Shown here in pieces: positions 28,240 to 34,177 of a DNA stretch of 34,177 nucleotides. This DNA is from Ochromonas danica (lineage: Eukaryota > Sar > Chrysophyceae > Chromulinales > Chromulinaceae), in the NCBI GenBank assembly GCA_015146655.1, contig VKHL01000225.1, positions 1-34,177 of the forward strand, given 5' to 3'. The position numbers and the translations under genes were made by a program. Positions within the stretch are counted from its first letter, which is position 1, and the number at the start of each line of letters is the position of its first letter. The notes below the pieces were generated by a model, which worked only from the letters and a program-made list of their open reading frames with translations, was not told the DNA's origin and searched no databases.

Positions 28240-29145
28240 CTTTTAATAAATACCTCCATCCAATTTCATCGTTTCTATTATGAAATCCAATGATGATGAG
28301 GGAAAGACGAAGAAACGCGTTTGTTGAAGATGGCGTAACGGCCATTTTTTTGCTGAGTGGGAATCTTCTTAAGTTAATGACCTTTATCGGGAGCCCATAA
28401 CTCTGCAAATGCGAGTTTTGCAAGAGAGCACTTCGAGTACGCACTCCGAGAAATTGCCCCACTATTTAGTGGAAAAGAGGCAGTGTATGACAATAAAGCG
28501 AGATATAAAAATGATGTATTGTGTGTGGGTGCATGGGAGGGATACATCCAACATGATTTATGCGGCAACACGAATCACTGATGGGGAGAACAAATCAACC
28601 TTAGCTAACCTACTCAATCGTCAGCTCAATGGAGACAACTCACCCAAACAACAAACCTCTTCTCTCAGAGTCCGTCACTGTATCCACATACAGTATGCAC
28701 CGGTGCCAATCTGTCCTGATTCAAAATTTGAAGATGGCGGATCATCCTAGACTAGCAGATGATCGCCCAGAAAAAAAACGGCGGGGTGGGGGCGCTGCGC
28801 TCGCTTCATAGCCGATAGCTTAACCTAATAGATCAGCTAACGTGCTAGTTCACACCTCGTCCAATTTTTTAGAATAAACTATATCCTTTTAGATTCCAAA
28901 TATATATATTATTAAAATTGTAGTAAAAATAGTAGTAGTAGTTGGAAAAAACCTTTTATTTTCTCATAATATTATTTGTTTGGCTCGAAAAACTACCACT
29001 TTCACACCATATTGATGGATATTGGAGTGAATTGAAGCAGACAGGCAGTCAGGAAGGCGTTTTCGCAAGGTGAATCACGATGACACAACGTAAAAACAAC
29101 AATGATTGTTTAGTATATACACCATTAACAAAGAAACTACTGCAA
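28240..29145. other. Intergenic region without a supported gene
   Basis: About 900 nt. It contains the promoter of the C2/FKBP gene. A GC-rich word (GGCGGGGTGGGGGCGCTGCGCTCGC, about 28780-28804, quoted as a composition note) stands next to a poly-A run, and an AT-rich patch with TATATATATATTATT and AGTAGTAGTAGT lies at about 28900-28945. Frames here begin at TTG or GTG and show no domain. Confidence 0.5.
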
Positions 29146-30421
29146 TTACTTCTCGACATGCTCTCCCGCCTTGGTATACTCATCTCTTGTTATCTCAACA
29201 GCAAGGCAGTTGTCACTGGCATACTTCTCCTTCTTCATCGCAGCATACTCCTTTGCTGTCATGTCCTTGGGTCTCTTCTTGTCCGCAATATAATCAAGGG
29301 CAACTCCAATACAGCAGTCACAGTCATCAAAAACTTTAGCAAACTCTTCACCATAGTGCTCAGCCACGGCATCACGAGAAACCTTGGGAGCTGTGATTAC
29401 GTCAAACATATTGCCTCCATTCATCAACTCCAGCGCCTTCACCGCGTTTTCAGTGTTGATGACCAGAACCAGTCGAAATAAGTCGTCGTCGCGTCCTTCC
29501 TTCACCAAGTTGTAGAAACCCACAAGGAACTCAGCTCTGTATGCACGCAGCAGCTCCTCGGCTTGGTCTACCACAATGATCGCAGGCTGGGGTTTCAAGA
29601 ATGCCGGCAACTTGGACTTGAACAAGGTGTGAAGAAACACTCGAACTCTCTGTTCATCTCGTCTCTGTCCCAAAAGATCCGCCACTGCCGACCAAGGATC
29701 GTCCTTCTCGGTGGTTGCAATCTGATTCTTGAGCCAAGCGTCAACTGTTGCAGACTTCTGAGATCCAGTCAGGAAGAGTCCACGTGGAGGTAAACAGTAG
29801 CGATACCACCAAGGAAACAAATCGTTCAGAACAGTATTACAGAGGAAGATCGTCTTGCCAGAGCGATTGTCTCCAATCAGAGCCACAGATTTGAAAGCAT
29901 TATGCAAATTAAGTTTCTTAAGAGGCTCCTTGTCGATTCCCACATGCATGTTTCCTCTTGGCAAAACTGAATAATCGATCTTGGACAGCTTGTGTTTAGA
30001 TGTTGCCAATAGAGATTTGAAGAACTTGTTGGTCGCTCTTTGATGATGCTTCACAGCATACAATCCACCACCAGCAACAAGAGACCCCAATCCAACAACT
30101 CCAACAGCCAATTGGGCCAGTCCTATTCCATGCCCAAAGAAATCAAACTTTTCATCATTCCAAGGAATACCAAAAGGGCGATTCGAATCTAAAAGGAAAG
30201 AATATTGTCATAGAAACAAAATAACTCTGAACAAAAATATATTCACCTTGCGGAAGGGACTTTTTCTTCTCATCTAGCAGTCTCTTGAGAATCTCAGTGC
30301 GAGAGTTGATTGTTTGTCGAATTTCACTCTTTTCTTGGGCAGCTAAAACAGTCTTGTACTCAGCCTTGTATCCCTCAATCTCTTCCTTCAATTCAGCAAT
30401 TTCCTTGTCCAAATCAGCCAT
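29146..30421 (-). CDS. Coiled-coil, transmembrane, P-loop NTPase
   Basis: Two exons, 30421-30247 and 30188-29146, with a 58-nt GTGAAT...TTTAG intron (phase 1), give 405 aa. Residues 1-58 are a charged coiled coil (DLDKEIAELKEEIEGYKAEY). A Gly/Val-rich membrane segment spans about 80-104 (GIGLAQLAVGVVGLGSLVAG). The NTPase has Walker A GDNRSGKT (164-171, K170), Walker B AIIVVDQAEE (D266) and a sensor-1-like RLVLVINTEN, closest in feel to STAND/AAA+ ATPases. Similar short N-terminal coiled coils head multigene families in several algae, but I cannot name this family. Codon use is less AT-rich than in RRP4 or the methyltransferase. A 19-bp palindrome and GGTGTAGG repeats lie directly upstream. 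It could be a membrane-tethered switch protein; that role is inference. Confidence 0.8.
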
Positions 30422-30452
30422 TTCCTATGGTATATTGTTGTGATTGATAAAC

Positions 30453-30471
30453 ACTTTTCGATTCGAAAAGT
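30453..30471. promoter_or_regulatory. 19-bp perfect inverted repeat upstream of the NTPase gene
   Basis: ACTTTTCGA-T-TCGAAAAGT is a perfect 9-bp inverted repeat around one base, 32 nt upstream of the NTPase ATG. It could bind a dimeric regulator, form the tip of a mobile element terminus, or be chance. Confidence 0.45.
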
Positions 30472-30482
30472 TTTGCGTGGGC

Positions 30483-30560
30483 GGTGTAGGTCGCCGGGTT
30501 TGTGGTCAAAAAAGTCCGTTGCGCCGGTGTAGGCAGTTTCAAAAAATCCGTTGGTGTAGG
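30483..30560. repeat. Three GGTGTAGG motifs with AAAAAA(G)TCCGTTG repeats
   Basis: GGTGTAGG occurs at 30483-30490, 30526-30533 and 30553-30560. Between them TCAAAAAAGTCCGTTG and TCAAAAAATCCGTTG form a second, near-identical pair. This GC-rich iterated patch sits between the NTPase gene and the copied methyltransferase fragment. Such spaced short repeats are typical both of promoters and of the subterminal regions of CACTA-type transposons. Confidence 0.6.
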
Positions 30561-30588
30561 GTGCAGGCAGCGCTTTTGATCAATTTAT

Positions 30589-32181
30589 CTACAAACAACA
30601 TAGCAATCTGTAAATAACAAAATAAAACACACCTTGAAAGATAAAGACAGATGTTGATTGTTTAATGGTATTATGACTACCAACTAATATCTGATTATCA
30701 TGTCCTAATCCATTAACTTTCAAGATATCAACATGTGTTAGATTTTCTTCTTGGAAGACAAAATGATCAACTGTTGTCATAGGGGTTTCCTCTGTTTCTT
30801 GTTGTTCTTGTTGTTGTGGTTGTTGATCTTGTTGTGGTTGATGTCGTTGTTTACGTAAAATCTTACGTGGATCTTGATAAGATAGATCTTTCTTTAATCG
30901 AATTGTATTATGACTATCTATCTTCATCATCACACTACTACCATTCTGATTAGTAGTACTAGTAGCATATGATGATTTCATAAATCGTGCTTTACCAACT
31001 TTATTCCCCATAGCAAGATGCTGATAATGCCATGGAGAATGAGTTTCACTAGCAAAAGATGGATTATCTGTAGCAAGTACTTCTTTCATTAGATTAGTTA
31101 ACTTCTCCATGAAATAACCATTATGATCAAAACTATACACTTTCACTTCTTGTTCACCTGGTAATTGACATTTTCCATTTTCATTTTCTCTCCATTGTTG
31201 ATAAGGACAATATAATGGAATTCCTGCATTATATCCTTCACGACAAAATCCTGCTGGTTTATGTGAATCTTGTATCCATCCACCTAATTGTTTAATACGA
31301 TCTAAGATAATAGCAGGTGAGATTGCCATTCTACTTCCTCCCCATAGACTTAATAACAATGAGGCAAGATAACCTTTATTACCTCCAATATCAAGGAAAG
31401 TCTTCATTTCTGGATGAGTGAGATGTAATAGTTTATACCATTCAACTTCAGAACAGATATCCATAGTAATGAACTTAGTGATAAGTTCTTGTTGACTTGC
31501 TTGTAATGGACTACATTGATAACCATGGGTTAACAACTGATCAATCTCTTCCTCTGACCAGAGACGACGTGAATGATCAGTAGTATCTGTGTTGAGTAGT
31601 GTCTGTGATGGTAAGAGTAATTGTTGAAGAAAGACAGACAACTTCCTTACAATATGTACATCAGCATTAGAGATATGAGTCCATTGTAAGAAGGAAGAGG
31701 AAGGAGATGATGAAGATGAAGGTTGAGGGGCATGGTCGATTATCCAGGACAAGGAAGCATTAGCACGAGAATGTAACTCTTCCATCTGCCTTAGTCTTTC
31801 CTCTCGACTACCTCCCCATCGACTACCTGCTACACTACCAACGGCTAGACTCGCTGTAGTGACTAATTGAGTAGCAGCCTGTGAGAGAGATGAGAGCATA
31901 TGGTCTAGATAAGGTGTGGGTAGAGGTTGTACAGGTTGACCATCTTCACGAGGTGAGACAAGGAAATCTGGTCTTTTCTTGGCAATATAGAGAATGATGA
32001 CAAAACAAGTGATGATCATCAAGACAGCAAAGCAGATTCGACGGAGATTAGCACTTGCTGTAGAAGACAGACGACTACTGCCACTACCCGCACTGCCACC
32101 GCCACTGCCCCCACTGCCACTGCTGCGGCTGGACTGCCATCCATGGCTGTGATGACTTTTCCCTCTGGTCATCATCATCAT
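30589..32181 (-). pseudogene. Truncated FkbM methyltransferase copy
   Basis: Codons 1-517 are the same as in the gene at 21714-23756, including the membrane anchor and SAM motif. The last 163 residues are missing and replaced by 13 unrelated residues (VFYFVIYRLLCCL). The lost part contains the end of the FkbM domain, so activity is unlikely. The 5' UTR intron and acceptor are kept, but the original promoter is not: upstream now lies transposase coding sequence. Expression, if any, would come from that transcript. Confidence 0.88.
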
Positions 32182-32277
32182 CTAACACAATTATTATAAA
32201 CAATGATAAGATCTGAGAGATAGGTCAATAAAAGGGATTCTTTATACTTACTTGATAACACACCTCACTGGATAAAA
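30630..32277 (-). repeat. 1648-bp duplicated segment (derived copy)
   Basis: Matches 22205-23852 without a visible difference. The junctions are at ACCTTGAAAG (left) and GGATAAAA (right); no flanking duplication or poly(A) tract is evident. The intron is retained, so this is DNA-level copying and not retroposition. Confidence 0.95.
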
Positions 32278-33875
32278 GGGTTTCTGTGGACGATAGTCCA
32301 GATGATGATAATAGAGGTGAGGCCTGAAAAATTCCAAATTGTATGGGCTTCGATGATACCACACGGGCGGTAATTTATCGTCATTCAAAAATGTACAAAT
32401 TTGTTTCTTATTAGCTGTATCACATGGTTCGATATTTTCAATCTCTTGTTTTGTGTCAGGAAAACGTACTTCTATCTCATTTGTAAAAGTACTGTCATCT
32501 ATCTGTAGAAAGCTGTTCTTCAACACATCGGGGTCAGTATATATATCAGCCGGGCAGCATCGCTTCGATTGCCCAAGCGACCGTAGAAAGTGCTTTGTGG
32601 GCAACATGAATCTACTTCCCGCATATGAAACAGCTGGAAAGAAAGTAGTTTTACCCCATCTATTATTACATATACGTGTGACATAATATCATGATGATGA
32701 TGGAGGTTCATTAGTAAGTGTGCTTACCCTTTGACAGACTGGCATAATGAGCATCCAGCATAGGAATTAGTTCCTTGAATCTTAAGAGCGCTCTCCAGGG
32801 CTTTTGTGTCGTATCCGTGGTATATCAAGCGGCCTTGTACATAATATGTCTTAAGCGGGAGTCCTTTGTAAAGCACTAACAATTCTTGTATAAGGCATTC
32901 GAAGATGAATGTATCGCACAAACTTCCTGGCTGTGTCAGCAAGATGGAAAGACAGAACATCCCCACTCCCCCTAGCACTCTAAGTGGCGCGGGCAAGTTT
33001 AAAATACAGATCATAACAGGCCAAAAGTTCTGCACTTTCTTCGTATAGATCTGTGCACCGTCGTAATATAAGCCAAAGAGAAGATTAATAGATATACAAC
33101 ATTCATCATCGTTAGGAGTTATTCCCTGGTCATGACAATACTGCGCATAGTTGTTTTCCATTTCTGCAATATGCGTTGCAGCGGTTGATCCATTCGTTAT
33201 GTCAGCGTAAATACTATTGTCATTGCCTAACTCAGTTTTTTCGAAGCTTTTGAATCGTAATGCTTCCAAGAAATACTTTGACGTTATCAACTCACACAAG
33301 TAATTTATTAAAGGCCTATAGAACAGCTTCTTCTTTGGTGTTCTCATACTTTCGGCTGTGTATTGCCCCTTTCCACAACTACCGCATTTTTCATTTTTTC
33401 CTTTGTTTCCAACGTAGACAAAATTTGAACATGGGCAGCAATTAATAGCTGTTGGTGGGCAAACAGACTTGGCCAAAATATCCGTAGGCAAATCAAGATG
33501 CTCTGGAGGAAGAAGTTCTTTGAACAGACCAATGAACTTTATTTGGCTTGAAAACCTGAGGTTCTGTCCATAAGCGAACTGTATTATTTTCTTGTGAGCT
33601 TCCCTTGACGAAATTTTACTTCCCTCGAAGAATGGAGTTTCTTTTGTAAGAACATCATTATTCTTGGCGTTGTTTCCAAATCGCTTTGAGACATGGGGGG
33701 CAACCACCTCATTATAAATACTGTAGTCACTGAACAATAATAAGAAAGAGCAAACAGCAGAGTGATCATCTTCAACTAATGGAAAGAAAGCGGGGTCGGC
33801 AAAGGAGGCAATTGATGGTTCAAATGAGGAGGAGAATGGGGAGAATGAGGAGCTTGGCTCATTGCTGAAGTTCAT
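32278..33875 (-). pseudogene. Plavaka/Tnp2-like (CACTA group) transposase, truncated
   Basis: Exon 33875-32728 begins at ATG (MNFSNEPSSS) and is followed, after a 68-nt GTAAGC...AATAG intron, by exon 32659-32278, which ends at the junction with the duplicated methyltransferase segment. Marks of the family: a Cys cluster (INCCPCSNF, KCGSCGKGQY), FYRPLINYLCELI, the catalytic-domain start GLYYDGAQIY with the first Asp, FWPVMICILNLP, and a closing NSYAGCSLCQ. The rest of the DDE domain, including the later acidic residues, is absent, so the product cannot be an active transposase. After the boundary the frame reads five codons into the copied 5' exon and stops. A further open frame upstream (33859-34177), offset in phase, may be its N-terminus. 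Confidence 0.75.
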
Positions 33876-34177
33876 TGTTGTTGTTGTTGTTTCTTTCCTC
33901 CTTCCAATTCGTCCGTGCAGCGCTTGCAACAACTTTGTGAATTGCAGATTGAGGCGAAGGGGAGATACTCTCATAATCAGAAGCAGCAGGAGAGGGAGCA
34001 ATGGTGGTGGACTTCTTAGCTTGAGGGGAAGCAGCAGGAGAAATGGTGGGCTTCTGAGGCAAAGGGGAGGAACATTCATCATCAGAAGCAAAGGTGGCAG
34101 CAGAAGCAAAGGTGGTCGCCTGCGCAGTTACTGCCTTTTTTCTGCCTGCTTTAGGCTTGTTCTTTTGCTTTCTTTTT
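33859..34177 (-). CDS. Basic low-complexity ORF, possible transposase N-terminus (5' end outside window)
   Basis: An open frame enters from the right edge and stops at 33859. It starts KRKQKNKPKAGRKK, a strongly basic stretch like a nuclear targeting signal, then Ala/Ser/Pro/Thr repeats (TISPAASPQAKK, TIAPSPAASDYES) and ends in an Asn run (from an AAC repeat) and ELQQ. It overlaps the start of the transposase frame by 17 nt in another phase. A slip in the AAC repeat could have split one protein into two frames. Confidence 0.4.
   Translation of the reverse strand, partial: KRKQKNKPKAGRKKAVTAQATTFASAATFASDDECSSPLPQKPTISPAASPQAKKSTTIAPSPAASDYESISPSPQSAIHKVVASAARTNWKEERNNNNNNELQQ

Larger units (their letters stand above)
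30452..34177 (-). mobile_element. Possible Plavaka/CACTA-like element carrying a captured gene fragment (right end outside window)
   Basis: The stretch joins, in order, a CACTTTTCG terminus-like palindrome, iterated GGTGTAGG motifs, the FkbM gene fragment, and a transposase gene reading toward it. CACTA-group elements have CACT-starting termini, subterminal repeats and a known habit of carrying host gene pieces. The far end is not in the window and no target-site duplication could be tested, so the limits are a proposal. Confidence 0.35.

Noticed and set aside
29080-29481. Plus-strand frame of 133 codons
   Set aside because: Antisense of the NTPase gene, whose P-loop motifs establish the coding strand.
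32278-33875. Functional transposase
   Set aside because: The second half of the catalytic domain is absent and the frame ends at the duplicated methyltransferase segment.

Overview
This is a piece of a nuclear genome from a unicellular eukaryote. Genes carry GT-AG introns, mostly 57-85 nt (one of 166 nt), all three stop codons are used in the standard way, and AATAAA signals follow some genes. A membrane hybrid histidine kinase, MATH-BTB proteins, a SAMHD1-like HD hydrolase, the exosome subunit RRP4 and FkbM-type methyltransferases occur together. That mix fits a protist alga or fungus-like protist, and the kinase H-box region suggests a stramenopile. This placement is inference and is weak. 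Many long frames begin at TTG or GTG; I moved the starts to the first sensible ATG.

Left part (1-7146): a very young tandem array of MATH-BTB genes with a period of 2239 bp. Copy 1 is cut by the window edge, copies 2 and 3 are full length, and a fourth is a headless remnant. Copies 1/2 and copy 3 have different C-termini. Between 5.3 and 7.1 kb lies a scrapyard of inverted and direct fragments copied from the next gene downstream and from the array spacer.

Middle (7147-18778): a two-exon 1144-aa protein with two matching Cys-pair modules around a discoidin-like domain; a three-exon SAMHD1-like dNTPase whose last intron is stop-free and a multiple of 3; a five-exon 182-aa gene with a small zinc motif; and a hybrid histidine kinase whose intron falls exactly after the H-box HDLKT.

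Right part (20148-34177): a zinc-motif plus chymotrypsin-fold protease with a cysteine in the nucleophile position; a single C2H2 finger ORF; an FkbM-type membrane-anchored methyltransferase divergent from RRP4; a zinc finger-C2-C2-FKBP-like fusion with a one-base frameshift; a coiled-coil/TM/P-loop NTPase; and, at the right edge, a Plavaka/CACTA-like transposase abutting an apparently exact 1648-bp copy of the FkbM gene's 5' part. The last arrangement looks like gene-fragment capture by, or insertion into, a DNA transposon.

Best candidates for something new: the Cys-nucleophile protease with a zinc head, the coiled-coil-TM-NTPase with its unusual upstream repeats, the C2-C2-FKBP fusion, the transposon/FkbM chimera, and the fragment scrapyard facing its parent gene. 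No tRNA, rRNA or CRISPR array was seen.
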